From the NCBI RefSeq assembly GCF_900111015.1, contig NZ_FOFS01000001.1, positions 62,001 through 126,000 on the forward strand: a stretch of DNA of 64,000 nucleotides, written 5' to 3'. Numbering within the stretch: the stretch's first letter is position 1; every line of letters begins with the position of its first letter. This stretch comes from Solimonas aquatica. Lineage in GTDB: Bacteria > Pseudomonadota > Gammaproteobacteria > Nevskiales > Nevskiaceae. Below the pieces are notes generated by a model. It ran no database searches and was not told the origin of the DNA. It was given only the letters and a program-made list of their open reading frames with translations. Of this stretch, positions 36,752 to 46,022 are shown piece after piece. A program made the translations under genes and the position numbers.

Positions 36752-38056
36752 ATGAAGATCACGATTCTGACGCTGGGCTCGCGTGGCGACGTGGAACCGT
36801 TCCTGGCGCTGGCCGTCGGTCTGCAAAAAGCCGGACATCAGGCCAAGCTGGCCTGTTCGCCGCGCTACAGCGACTGGGTGCGTGCTTATGGTGTCGCGGC
36901 GTATCCGGTCAGCTTCGATCTGGTGGCGGCGCTGCGCGAGGCGGAACAGGCGCGCAAGCAAGGCCGCAAGCCGCTGCCCGGCGCGCCCAAGCCCAAGGAA
37001 AAGCTCCTGGCGGACCTGGTCGGCCTTTGCGAGGACTATCTGGCTGCTGCGCAGGATGCCGACTTCGTGCTGCAGACCGGCATTGCGCCGGGTGGCGTGG
37101 AGATCGCCGATGCCCTGGATCTGCCGATGGCCACGGCCTTCCTGCATCCGATGCTGCCCACGGCCGAGTTCCCCAGCTTCTATCTGCCGCTGCGCCGCTC
37201 GCTGGGCGCCGGCTACAACCGTTTCACGCATCGTCTGGCCCTGAAGATCATCGGTCACAACATCGGTCCGGCGGTCAGTCGCTGGCGTGCACAGCGTTTC
37301 GCCTTGCCGCCCTGGGACAGCTATGCGGCGATGCTCGCCGCGCGCCAGCCCAGCGGCGCGCCGGTTCTGCATGGCTACAGCCCCTCGATCCTGCCGAGCC
37401 CGGCAGACTGGGACGCCAGCTGCCACGTCACCGGCGCCTGGCAGCTTGATCCGGCCCCGGGCTGGCAGCCACCGCAGGCGCTGCTGAATTTTCTCGCCGC
37501 CGGTCCGGCGCCGGTTTACATCGGCTTCGGCAGCATGCGCGGCGAAGATCCGCAGCGCATGACCCGCGAGGCCGTGCAGGCCCTGCGTGAGGCCGGCCAG
37601 CGTGGGGTCTTGCTCTCGGGTGGCGGCGGCGGCTTGAGTGCGGATGATTGCGGCCGCGATGTGTTGTTCATCGATGATGTGCCGCATGCCTGGTTGTTCC
37701 CGCGCATGGCGGCCGTGGTGCATCACGGCGGCGCCGGGACCACCGCCAACACCGTGCGCGCCGGTGTGCCGGGCATCATCCTGCCGCGGGTGGTGGATCA
37801 ATTCGCCTGGGGCGACTGCATCGCCAGGCTCGGCATCGGGCTGCGGGGTCCCCGCATGTCCAAGCTCAGCGCCAAGGTGCTGGCGCCCGCGCTGCGGCGC
37901 GTGGCGAGCGACACCGTGATGCGCGACAAGGCCGCGCAATTCGGCCGCTGCATCGCAGCCGAGCAAGGTGTGGCGCGCGCAGTGGCGCTGATCGAAGCGC
38001 ACGCCGCGCAATACCGCAGACGCGGACACCGCACCGTCGCGACGATGCCCGCCTGA
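36752..38056 (+). CDS. UGT-like GT1 glycosyltransferase
   Basis: 434 residues. Starts MKITILTLGSRGDVEPFLALAVGLQKAGHQ, the sterol-glucosyltransferase/MGT hallmark, and carries the C-terminal donor-binding motif VVHHGGAGTTANTVRAGVPGIILPRVVDQFAWGD. Transfers a sugar, probably from a UDP donor, to a lipophilic acceptor (sterol, hopanoid, polyketide or glycolipid). Stand-alone, divergent from dusA. Substrate unknown. Confidence 0.9.
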   Translation: MKITILTLGSRGDVEPFLALAVGLQKAGHQAKLACSPRYSDWVRAYGVAAYPVSFDLVAALREAEQARKQGRKPLPGAPKPKEKLLADLVGLCEDYLAAAQDADFVLQTGIAPGGVEIADALDLPMATAFLHPMLPTAEFPSFYLPLRRSLGAGYNRFTHRLALKIIGHNIGPAVSRWRAQRFALPPWDSYAAMLAARQPSGAPVLHGYSPSILPSPADWDASCHVTGAWQLDPAPGWQPPQALLNFLAAGPAPVYIGFGSMRGEDPQRMTREAVQALREAGQRGVLLSGGGGGLSADDCGRDVLFIDDVPHAWLFPRMAAVVHHGGAGTTANTVRAGVPGIILPRVVDQFAWGDCIARLGIGLRGPRMSKLSAKVLAPALRRVASDTVMRDKAAQFGRCIAAEQGVARAVALIEAHAAQYRRRGHRTVATMPA

Positions 38057-38308
38057 GCGGCCAATGTGCCTTGCCGCGCCGCATACCGGCAGGCGCTGAG
38101 CCGGAATTTGCCTCTGAGCGCAGTGCCATCATTCGCGCCATTGAATCAGCTTGACGTGCCCTCGAAATAGCAGGCAATGTCCTGACACTAATTATCGGCT
38201 GCCGGGTCTGATGCGCTGGCATCAAGCCGCAGCACCAGTCGCTTGTAAGCCGGTGCCGGGCAGCAGCAAAGGACGTGTCATCGACACGGACCACGAGGGG
38301 AGGAGAGC

Positions 38309-40828
38309 ATGAACGCATGGAAATCCGTGCTGGGCACGGGGCTGGCTGTTGCCCTGGGTTCGCCGGCCTTGCAGGCACAGTCCACCGCTGGTGAAGACCC
38401 GGCGCCTTTGAACACCATCGCCGTGCCGCAGGCGCCGCCGCCACCGCCGACACCATCGACGACGCGTGATACGGGCGCCAAGCTGGAAGAGGTCATTGTG
38501 TCCGCACAGCGCCGCGATGAAAGCGCGCAGGAAGTGCCGATCTCGATCACCGTGTTCGACGCCAAGCAGCTGGCCAACGCCAATATCACCAACTCATCGG
38601 ATCTGGCGGCGTACACACCTTCACTGTCCACCAATCAGCGCTTCGGTGCCGACAACGCCACCTTCTCGATCCGCGGCTTCACGCAGGAGCTGCGCACCAC
38701 TTCTTCGGTGGCGATCTACATGGCCGAGGTGGTGGCGCCGCGCGGCCAGAGCTCGCAGACTTCGGGCGATGGTGCTGGTCCCGGCTCGATGTTTGATCTG
38801 GCCAACGTACAGGTGCTGAAAGGACCGCAGGGCACGCTGTTCGGCCGCAACACCACGGGCGGTGCGGTGCTGCTGGTACCCAACAAGCCCAGCAACGAAT
38901 TTGGCGGCTACCTGGAACTCACCGGCGGTGAATGGGATGCGCGCCGCGCACAGGGTGTGATCAATGTGCCGGTCACCGAGCACTTCAAAACGCGCCTGGC
39001 CATCGACCGCAATGTGCGCGACGGCTATTTGCGCAACATCACCGATATTGGCGCAGATCATCTCGGCAGTACGGATTATCTGGCTGGACGTTTCAGCATG
39101 CTCTGGGACATCGGCGAGGCGCTGCAGAACTACACCATCGTCTCGTACATCGATTCCGACAGCACCGGCTACAGCTCGCAGCTCTACGCCTGCAATCCCA
39201 ATACGGTCACCAGTGATTTCTTCCTGGCGTTCTCCGGGCTGCTGCAGGCCCAGCCCTGCCAGCAGCAGCTGGACCGGCAGAAGGCTGCCGGACAGGACGG
39301 CTTCTACGATCTGGTGAGCACCATCAAGACGCCGGTCACCGCGATCAAGGAGAAGCGCCTGATCAACACCCTGAGCTGGGACATCAACGATGATCTCAAG
39401 CTCAAGAACATCCTGGCCTACGCGCATCTGCACACCGAGAATGGCTCCGACATCTTCGGCACGCAGTTCCGCTACAGCCTGGCCGGTGTGCCCATCGATC
39501 CGAACCCGGCCCGCGAGTTCAAGACCGGCATCTCGGTGCCGAATCCGGACATCCCCGTCACCAGCCAGAAAACCTATGTGGCGGAGCTGCAGTTGCAGGG
39601 GAGTTCCTTCGATCACGCGCTGGAGTGGCAGACCGGCGTTTACTACGAGCACAGCCTTCCCGACGGCTTTTCCGGCAACAACTCTGCAGGTCTGGTGTCC
39701 TGCGAAGTGGCCACCATCGAGGGCGCCCCGTCCGGCTTCAACTGCTATGACCCCCTGGCGGGTGCTGTCGGCGGCGTGCTGGTACAGCACTACAAGACCG
39801 AATACCTGAACCGCGCGGTCTACTCGCAGACTACCTGGCACATCACCGACGAGTTCAATCTCACCGGCGGCCTGCGCTACACCTGGGATCACACGGAGGG
39901 TTACGGCATCAAGACCCGCTACGCCTGGGCGCTGGCGACGCCGCTGGCGCCCACCGAGCAGATCAGCTCGCCGCATACCAGCAGCAAGGCACCGACGGGC
40001 GTGCTCGAGTTCGACTACAAGCCGTTTCGCGGCAATATGGCCTACGCCAAGTATGTGCGTGGCTATCGCCAGGGCAGTGTGATTCTCGCCGCCGATCCGG
40101 GCGTCGACACTTTCAAGCCCGAGCGCGTGGACACCTACGAGGTGGGCATCAAGACCCAGTTCGGCGGGCCGGTTCCCGGCCGCTTCAATCTCTCGGTCTT
40201 CTACAACGACTTCACCGACCAGCAGCTGCAGCTGGGCTATGTCTCGCCCACCGCCTTGCAGACCACCACCATCGTCAACGCCGGCAAGTCGCGCATCAAG
40301 GGCATTGAAGGCGAGGCTTACTTCCAGCTGCTCGACAGCCTGAGCCTGGCGCTGTCGTTCTCGCTGCTCGACACCAAGCTGCTGGAACAGGAGGACCAGA
40401 CCGCGCGCGTGCGCGATGCCGGCGGCCCGATTGCGGGCTTCTCGGTGACGCCGATTGCCGACGTCGGCGACGAGCTGCCTTATGCGCCGAAGCAAAGCTA
40501 TGTTGCGTCGCTGAGCTGGCGTGTGCCGACAGCGGCGGAAATCGGCGATATCGACGCCGGCGTCACGTACTCCTACATCGGTCGGCAGCGCTCTGCTGCA
40601 TCCAGCTCGGGCCCCTATGGCCTGCTGGATGCGTTCAGCCTGCTCAATCTGAATCTGAGCTGGAGCCACATCCTGGCCTCACCCATCGACTTCGTGATGT
40701 TCGGCACCAATGTGCTCAACGAGAAATACACGACCTACACCAGCGGCACTTACAACCTGCTGGCCTTCGAGTCCCGCGTGGTGGGCGCGCCACGCATGAT
40801 TGGCGCGAGGTTGCGGTACAACTTCTGA
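38309..40828 (+). CDS. TonB-dependent receptor
   Basis: 839 residues with signal peptide (MNAWKSVLGTGLAVALGSPALQA), a Pro-rich linker, TonB box region EEVIVSAQRRDESAQEVPIS, plug (DLAAYTPSL, FSIRGFTQE, VQVLKGPQGTLFGRNTTGGAV) and a 22-strand barrel ending in an aromatic C-terminus (RLRYNF). The EEVxVxAQRRxE plug is common in sphingomonads and Nevskiales and often imports complex organics or siderophores. 252 bp upstream (38057-38308) show no gene; only a GGGGAGGAGAG ribosome-binding site stands out. Confidence 0.95.
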   Translation: MNAWKSVLGTGLAVALGSPALQAQSTAGEDPAPLNTIAVPQAPPPPPTPSTTRDTGAKLEEVIVSAQRRDESAQEVPISITVFDAKQLANANITNSSDLAAYTPSLSTNQRFGADNATFSIRGFTQELRTTSSVAIYMAEVVAPRGQSSQTSGDGAGPGSMFDLANVQVLKGPQGTLFGRNTTGGAVLLVPNKPSNEFGGYLELTGGEWDARRAQGVINVPVTEHFKTRLAIDRNVRDGYLRNITDIGADHLGSTDYLAGRFSMLWDIGEALQNYTIVSYIDSDSTGYSSQLYACNPNTVTSDFFLAFSGLLQAQPCQQQLDRQKAAGQDGFYDLVSTIKTPVTAIKEKRLINTLSWDINDDLKLKNILAYAHLHTENGSDIFGTQFRYSLAGVPIDPNPAREFKTGISVPNPDIPVTSQKTYVAELQLQGSSFDHALEWQTGVYYEHSLPDGFSGNNSAGLVSCEVATIEGAPSGFNCYDPLAGAVGGVLVQHYKTEYLNRAVYSQTTWHITDEFNLTGGLRYTWDHTEGYGIKTRYAWALATPLAPTEQISSPHTSSKAPTGVLEFDYKPFRGNMAYAKYVRGYRQGSVILAADPGVDTFKPERVDTYEVGIKTQFGGPVPGRFNLSVFYNDFTDQQLQLGYVSPTALQTTTIVNAGKSRIKGIEGEAYFQLLDSLSLALSFSLLDTKLLEQEDQTARVRDAGGPIAGFSVTPIADVGDELPYAPKQSYVASLSWRVPTAAEIGDIDAGVTYSYIGRQRSAASSSGPYGLLDAFSLLNLNLSWSHILASPIDFVMFGTNVLNEKYTTYTSGTYNLLAFESRVVGAPRMIGARLRYNF

Positions 40829-40838
40829 GCGATGCGGC

Positions 40839-41486
40839 CTACGGCGTCGCACACCACCAGCCGCTGCCGCCATGCCAGTGCGCAAAGGCCAAGGCCACGG
40901 TGAGCAGGCCGCTGGCCATCAGCAGGCCACCGGCGACGCGGCCGGCGGCCAGGCGGGTGCCGAAGTGCTGCAGCAGGAAGTTGCTGCCCCCCAGGGCCGG
41001 CATGGTGGCGAGGCCAAAGGCGGCGAGGCTGATGCCGCCGTAGAGCGGATCACGTGAGACAGCGGCGAGAAACAGCATGCTGTACAGCGGTGCGCAGGGC
41101 AGCAGCACGCGCAAACCGCCCCAGGTGAACAGGGCACCGGCCTGACGGTTTGGCGCCGGGCAATGACAGCTGCCGGCGCAGACGGCGTTCCGTGGCGTCT
41201 GCCAGTAACGCAGGCCCATGGCCAGCAGCACGGCGGCGGACAGGGCTTGCAGGATCAGACCCCATTGCGGCGAGGGCAGGGTCTGCAACAGCGCCAGGCC
41301 CAGCGCGCCGGCGAGCAGGCCCGCGAGGCTGTAGCCGAGCACGCGACCACCATGCAGCCACAGCGTGCCGGCGGCTTGCGCGCGACGCAGCTGGATGGCC
41401 TGCAGCGGCGCGCACATGGCCACGCAGTGCGGGCTCGCCGCCATGCCGGCAGCGGCACCGGCGCTGATCGCCAGCAACAGATTCAT
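40839..41486 (-). CDS. TauE/SafE-type membrane protein of the cco cluster
   Basis: 215 residues from ATG 41486, overlapping the ccoS stop. About six TM helices; begins MNLLLAISAGAAAGMAASPHCVAMCAPLQA with the conserved SPHCxxMCxP motif and contains GGLRVLLPCAPLYSMLFLAAVS. This 'sulfite exporter TauE/SafE' subfamily follows ccoS in many cbb3 clusters and is thought to help copper delivery or cytochrome assembly. Confidence 0.88.
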   Translation of the reverse strand: MNLLLAISAGAAAGMAASPHCVAMCAPLQAIQLRRAQAAGTLWLHGGRVLGYSLAGLLAGALGLALLQTLPSPQWGLILQALSAAVLLAMGLRYWQTPRNAVCAGSCHCPAPNRQAGALFTWGGLRVLLPCAPLYSMLFLAAVSRDPLYGGISLAAFGLATMPALGGSNFLLQHFGTRLAAGRVAGGLLMASGLLTVALAFAHWHGGSGWWCATP

Positions 41487-41620
41487 TCGTCGTCCAGACC
41501 CAGGCGTTCGGCCTGCTCCAGGTTTTCGAACTGGCCGCTGTGGATCGCCCAGATCAGCGCCGCGCCGGCGGCGAAGATGATGGTGAGGCCCAGCGGGATG
41601 AGGATATAGAGCGCTTCCAT
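41483..41620 (-). CDS. ccoS: cbb3 oxidase maturation protein CcoS
   Basis: 45 residues (MEALYILIPLGLTIIFAAG...ERLGLDDE). One TM helix with the family LIPLGLxxIFAA and WAIHSGQFENLE motifs. Needed for cofactor insertion into CcoN. Overlaps ccoI by 1 bp (TGATG) and the next gene by 4 bp. Confidence 0.93.
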   Translation of the reverse strand: MEALYILIPLGLTIIFAAGAALIWAIHSGQFENLEQAERLGLDDE

Positions 41621-43854
41621 CACGAACTCCTTGTGGCGCCGCCCGCGCCCAGGCGCAGGGCATTGCTCACCACGATCAGCGAGGACAGCGACATGCCCAG
41701 GGCGGCCAGCCAGGGTGTGAGCAGACCGCCCAGCGCCAGCGGCAGCATGACGAGGTTGTAGACGAACGCCCAGCTGAGATTTTCCCGTATGCGCTTGCGG
41801 CTGGCCGCAGACACCTGGCGCAGCGCGACGATGCCTTGCAGGCTGTCGCCGATCAGGATCGCGTCGGCGCGGGCCTGGGCCAGCGCCGTGCCGGAGGGCA
41901 TGGCCAGCGCTACGTCGGCGGCGGCGAGAAACGGCGCGTCATTGCTGCCGTCGCCCACGGCCATGACTTTTTCCTGGTGCTGCTGCAGCTCGCGCAGACG
42001 CGCGAGTTTCTGCTCCGGCGTCTGGCGCGCGCGCCAGGCGCCGATGCCGACGCGCTGGGCGAGGGCTTCGGTCGGGGCCTGACCATCACCGCTGAGCAGT
42101 TCCACACGCAGGCCTTCGCTCTGCAGCGCGGCCACGGTTTCGCGGGCCTCGCTGCGCAGCACGGCGGACAGCGCCAGCAGCGCCAGCGGCTGCTGGTCCC
42201 GGCGCAGCAGCAGCCAGGTGGCTTCGGGCTGCGCGTCGAGCTGCGCGCGATAGGCGGACAGCTCGCAGCCGGAATGTTCCGGCGCGCCCAGCCAGTAGTC
42301 GGCGCCATCGACACTGCCGCTCACGCCGCCGCGTGCATCCAGGCGCACGTCCTGCGCGCCGGCAACCTCGGGCTGCGCCAGGGCGCGGGCGATGGGATGC
42401 GGCAGATCGCGTTCCAGGGCGGCGACGATGCGCCGGCAGCTGGTTTCGTCCAGCGCGGCCAGCGGCTGCAGGATCTGCAGCTGCAGCGCGTTGTGGGTGA
42501 GCGTGCCGGTCTTGTCGAACAGCACCGCCTGCACTTCCTGCACGCGCTCCAGCGCGGCGGGATTGGCCAGCAGCACGCCGCGGCCGGCGAGACGGCTGGC
42601 GGCGGCGGCGAACACTGCCGGCGTGGCCAGCGACAGCGCGCAGGGGCAGCTTGCCACCAGCACCGCCAGCGCCACCGACAGCGCCTTGTCGGCACCGGCG
42701 TGCCACCACAGTCCGGCGCCGAGCAGGGCCAGGGCCAGAATGATCAGCACGAAGCGGCCGGCGATGCGGTCGGCAATCAGCTGCAGCTTGGGCTTGTGCG
42801 CCTGGGCCTGCGCCAGCAGGCGCGTGATGTGCGAGAGCATGGTGCCCTGGCCCAGGGTGCTGACGCGCAGACGCAGCACGCCGGCGCCGACATTGAGACT
42901 GCCGGCCGCCAGCACTTCGCCGCGATGATGCGTCACCGGCCGTGCTTCGCCGCTGAGCAGGGATTCATCCAGGGCCGCGAAATCATCGAGCAGCTCGCCG
43001 TCGGCGGGCAGGGTTTCGCCCGGCGCCACGCGCAGCACATCGCCCAGTGCCAGGCGCGCAATCGGCACGCTCTCGCCCTGGCCCTGCGCGTCCTCGCGCA
43101 CGGCGGTGAGCGCGCGACGCGCGGCGAGCAGGCGCAAGCGCGCGCCGGCCACGGCGCGGGTGCGGCCTTCCAGATAGCGGCCGCCGCCGAGCAGCATCAC
43201 GAACATGGTGGCGGCATCGAAATAGAGATCGCCCGCACCCAGCAGCACGCGCAGCGTGGAGGCGCCCCAGGCGATCAGCAGCGACGCGGCCACCGGCACG
43301 TCCATGTTGACGCTGCGCGTGCGCAGCGCCTGCCAGGCGCCCTGCAGGAAGGGCCAGCCGGAATAGAACACCACGGGTGTGGCCAGAATCAGTTGCGCCC
43401 AGCGCATCAGCATGGCGATGCCGGCGTCGTCCTGGCCTTCGCCGAAGTAGCCGGGCCAGGCCAGCATCATCACCTGCATGGCACCGATCACGGCGATGCC
43501 GATGCGCGCCAGCGACTGGCGGTTGGCCTTGGCTTCGCGCTGCGCGCCGCCATCCTGCGCCAGCACCTGCGGCGAGAAGCCGGCCTGATCCAGACGCTGC
43601 AGCAACTGCGACAGCGGCAGACGTGCCGGATCGTGACTCAGGCGCAGGGTGCGGCTGCTCAAATCCACCTGCGGATCGGGCACCAGGTCCTGGATGCTCT
43701 TGCGCACGCGCGCCACACAGGCCGCGCAATGCACATTATCCAGACCCAGCAGCACCTCGCTGCGTGATCCCGTGGCGACCGCGATGCTGCTGCGCAGCTC
43801 CTCGCGGTCGTATACCTGCCAGTCTTGCTGTGCTGTCTTAGGGCTTGTTGACAT
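41620..43854 (-). CDS. ccoI: Copper-exporting P1B-ATPase CcoI, N-terminus apparently replaced
   Basis: 744 residues. HMA metal site CAAC (C43, C46), eight TM helices with SCPCALSLATP (about 400), phosphorylation loop DKTGTLT (about 445) and GDGSNDAPFL hinge. Supplies Cu for CuB of the cbb3 oxidase. Typical CcoI proteins begin with a CxHC...CCxGC zinc-finger-like segment of about 80-90 residues before the YDR..VQ stretch; here the protein starts just before YDREELRS, so this segment is missing. The ATG and first five codons (MSTSP) lie in the inverted repeat of the element at 43842-44106. Function may be reduced or retained. Confidence 0.92.
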   Translation of the reverse strand: MSTSPKTAQQDWQVYDREELRSSIAVATGSRSEVLLGLDNVHCAACVARVRKSIQDLVPDPQVDLSSRTLRLSHDPARLPLSQLLQRLDQAGFSPQVLAQDGGAQREAKANRQSLARIGIAVIGAMQVMMLAWPGYFGEGQDDAGIAMLMRWAQLILATPVVFYSGWPFLQGAWQALRTRSVNMDVPVAASLLIAWGASTLRVLLGAGDLYFDAATMFVMLLGGGRYLEGRTRAVAGARLRLLAARRALTAVREDAQGQGESVPIARLALGDVLRVAPGETLPADGELLDDFAALDESLLSGEARPVTHHRGEVLAAGSLNVGAGVLRLRVSTLGQGTMLSHITRLLAQAQAHKPKLQLIADRIAGRFVLIILALALLGAGLWWHAGADKALSVALAVLVASCPCALSLATPAVFAAAASRLAGRGVLLANPAALERVQEVQAVLFDKTGTLTHNALQLQILQPLAALDETSCRRIVAALERDLPHPIARALAQPEVAGAQDVRLDARGGVSGSVDGADYWLGAPEHSGCELSAYRAQLDAQPEATWLLLRRDQQPLALLALSAVLRSEARETVAALQSEGLRVELLSGDGQAPTEALAQRVGIGAWRARQTPEQKLARLRELQQHQEKVMAVGDGSNDAPFLAAADVALAMPSGTALAQARADAILIGDSLQGIVALRQVSAASRKRIRENLSWAFVYNLVMLPLALGGLLTPWLAALGMSLSSLIVVSNALRLGAGGATRSS

Positions 43855-44110
43855 TTACTTTGTCCGCTGCGACGGAGGCTGTTTTGGCGCAGAGCAAGGC
43901 GGCAGACGCGCCGCTTGATGATTCCAAGCCAGCGGTTGCCAATGCCGCCCTGCGCCAAAACAGCCCCGTCCCGAAGGGTTGCGCCAGAAATCGCGCCATG
44001 CGGCGTTGCGAAACCTGGCTTTGGCACCACCCAGGCCTGCGTTTCGCGCCTTGCCTGGCGCGATTTCTGGCAGCAAGGCAGCGGGCAAAGTCAATGTCGA
44101 CAGACCCTAG
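43838..44110. mobile_element. MITE-like element, family B copy 1, with YTAR flanks
   Basis: Terminal inverted repeats GGGCTTGTTGACATTTACTT (left) and GGGTCTGTCGACATTGACTT (right, reversed) run for about 28 bp; core 43842-44106 (265 bp), flanked by TTAG and CTAG. Inside, GCGCCAGAAATCGCGCCA pairs with TGGCGCGATTTCTGGCA. No transposase. YTAR 4-bp target sites are typical of IS5-group transposition, so it was perhaps moved in trans. It sits between ccoI and the small gene upstream and overlaps both ends of coding sequence. Confidence 0.8.
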
Positions 44111-44298
44111 TGCTCATGAACGACCACGTGCGCTGCCGGCGACGCGATCTGGGTGAAGCCGCTGGTCGCCGCCACGCGCATCATGGTGATACCACCCGCG
44201 ATGGTCAGCAAGGGCAGGGTCAGCGCGATCAGCAGTTCCAGCGACATCTGCATGCGCGCCGGGGCGCTTGGGGTCTGGGTCTCAGTGTTTGTTTTCAT
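44107..44298 (-). CDS. Small single-TM protein in the ccoH position
   Basis: 63 residues from ATG 44298, overlapping ccoG by 17 bp. One TM helix (MSLELLIALTLPLLTIAGGITMMRVAATSG) and a short His-rich tail (HVVVHEH). It occupies the place of ccoH/fixH but lacks the periplasmic FixH domain and its DDYYK-like motif. Its TAG stop is part of the CTAG at the edge of the neighbouring element, so the gene either ended there or was truncated by insertion. Confidence 0.6.
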   Translation of the reverse strand: MKTNTETQTPSAPARMQMSLELLIALTLPLLTIAGGITMMRVAATSGFTQIASPAAHVVVHEH

Positions 44299-45724
44299 GC
44301 GGGTCTCCGGTGAGAAAGCGCGCGGTGCGGCTGCGCTTGAGTTGCGGCGCATCGGTGGCGGTGAGATTCAGCTGCAGGGTGGCCACGGCGTGTTCGGCAC
44401 GCTCGTGCTCGTCCTCGCTGGCGGCCGGCAGGCGCACGCTGACGGTCTTGGCGACCGTGGCGCCGGGCGGGACATCGAACTCGTTGGGCACGATGGTGGC
44501 CACCGGGCCGTTCTGGAACTGACCGTCCACCTTGAAGTGATGCGGCCGCTCGTCCTCGTTGGTGATTTTCAGCACGTAGACGTTTTCCAGGCTGCCGTCC
44601 ACCAGCTCGCGATACAGGGCGTGGCGGTCACGCAGCACGTCGAAGCGCAGCGGCGAGTGGGTGAGAATCAGCGTCGCCACGCCCACCAGCACCGCCAGCC
44701 ACACCAGGCCGTAGCCGATCGCGCGCGGGCGCAGGATGTGATAGGGCTTGCCGGCATCGTGATTGGAACTGGTGTAGTGCACCAGACCGCGCGGCTTGCC
44801 CACCGAATCCATCACATTGTTGCAGGCGTCCACGCAGGCGGCGCAGGCGATGCATTCGTACTGCAGGCCCTTGCGGATATCGATACCCACGGGGCAGACC
44901 TGCACGCACAGCGAGCAGTCCACGCAATCGCCCGCCGGCTGGCCGACTTTCTTGGCCAGGGTCTTGCGCGGCTCGCCGCGCTTTTCGTCGTAGGCGATGA
45001 TCAGGGTGTCGCGGTCGAACATCGCGCTCTGGAAGCGCGCGTAGGGGCACATGTACTTGCACACCTGTTCGCGCATGAAGCCGGCATTGCCCCAGGTGGC
45101 AAAGCCGTAGAACAGGCTCCAGAACGCCGGCCAGCCCGAGAGCTGACCATGGAGCAGATCGCCGAACAGTTCGCGCGCCGGCACGAAGTAGGCGACGAAA
45201 GTGAAACCGGTGAGCAGCGAGAACGCCACCCACGCGAAATGCTTGCCGCCCTTGCGCAAGACCTTCTCGGTATTCCAGGGCGACTTGTCGAGCTTCAGGC
45301 GCTGATGGCGATCACCTTCGATCAGATGCTCGAACCAGATGAAGGCTTCGGTCCACACCGTCTGCGGACAGGCATAACCGCACCAGAGGCGGCCGGCCAG
45401 GGTGGTGAAGAAGAACAGCGTCAATGCCGCGGCGAGCAGAATGCCGGTGAGCAGAATCAGATCCTGCGGCACCAGGGTCATGGTCAGGACATGGAAGCGC
45501 CGGTGCGGCAGATCCAGAAACACCAGGGGCTCGCCGTTCCAGGTGAACCAGGGCAGCAGGTAGTAGATGCCCAGCAGCGCGAGCATCGCCGCCAGACGCA
45601 GCGAGCTGTAGCGCCCGGTACTGCGCCGGGACTGGATCTTGACCGGCTTTTCGTACAGGAAGACTTCACCCTGGGCCTCTGAACTCGGCTTCGGGTCGGG
45701 ATGGGCTTGCACTTTAGGCTCCAC
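44282..45724 (-). CDS. ccoG: cbb3 oxidase accessory ferredoxin-like protein CcoG
   Basis: 480 residues. Five TM helices, WCGYACPQTVWTEAFIWFEHLIEG motif, two 4Fe-4S clusters (CVDCSLCVQVCPVG and CIACAACVDACN), and a C-terminal immunoglobulin-like domain. Cupric reductase providing Cu(I) for the oxidase. Downstream of ccoP with one small gene between. Confidence 0.96.
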   Translation of the reverse strand: MEPKVQAHPDPKPSSEAQGEVFLYEKPVKIQSRRSTGRYSSLRLAAMLALLGIYYLLPWFTWNGEPLVFLDLPHRRFHVLTMTLVPQDLILLTGILLAAALTLFFFTTLAGRLWCGYACPQTVWTEAFIWFEHLIEGDRHQRLKLDKSPWNTEKVLRKGGKHFAWVAFSLLTGFTFVAYFVPARELFGDLLHGQLSGWPAFWSLFYGFATWGNAGFMREQVCKYMCPYARFQSAMFDRDTLIIAYDEKRGEPRKTLAKKVGQPAGDCVDCSLCVQVCPVGIDIRKGLQYECIACAACVDACNNVMDSVGKPRGLVHYTSSNHDAGKPYHILRPRAIGYGLVWLAVLVGVATLILTHSPLRFDVLRDRHALYRELVDGSLENVYVLKITNEDERPHHFKVDGQFQNGPVATIVPNEFDVPPGATVAKTVSVRLPAASEDEHERAEHAVATLQLNLTATDAPQLKRSRTARFLTGDPHENKH

Positions 45725-46010
45725 GGGGCCGGCACTCGAGCAGTGCCATCGCGCCAGCCGGAATCAACGCGAGCAGAAAACAGATGGCGAAGGCGCCGCC
45801 AACGCGGCTGAAGGCGATGGGCGTATGCAGACAGTCATCGCCCACCAGCAGCCAGACCGGCAGCATGCAGCTCGCACCCAGAAACGCCGACCAGCTGATC
45901 GCCGCGAGGCGGCGCAGACCTGGGCGACTGCCCAGGCCGCGCCGCGCCGCTTCACCGACGATGAGGTCGGCACCTGGCTCGGACAGTTCTTCTTGTCCTG
46001 GCTCGGTCAT
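45714..46010 (-). CDS. Small membrane protein between ccoP and ccoG
   Basis: 98 residues, overlapping ccoG by 11 bp and 12 bp downstream of ccoP. Acidic N-terminus, then two TM helices (ISWSAFLGASCMLPVWLLVG and VGGAFAICFLLALIPAGAMALL). No family recognised. Tight packing suggests a cbb3-related role. Confidence 0.7.
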   Translation of the reverse strand: MTEPGQEELSEPGADLIVGEAARRGLGSRPGLRRLAAISWSAFLGASCMLPVWLLVGDDCLHTPIAFSRVGGAFAICFLLALIPAGAMALLECRPRGA

Positions 46011-46022
46011 GATGGCTTCCGA

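Noticed and set aside
38057-38308. Possible small gene or riboswitch before the TonB receptor
   Set aside because: No open frame with a ribosome-binding site and no recognisable aptamer; only a purine-rich SD before the receptor ATG.
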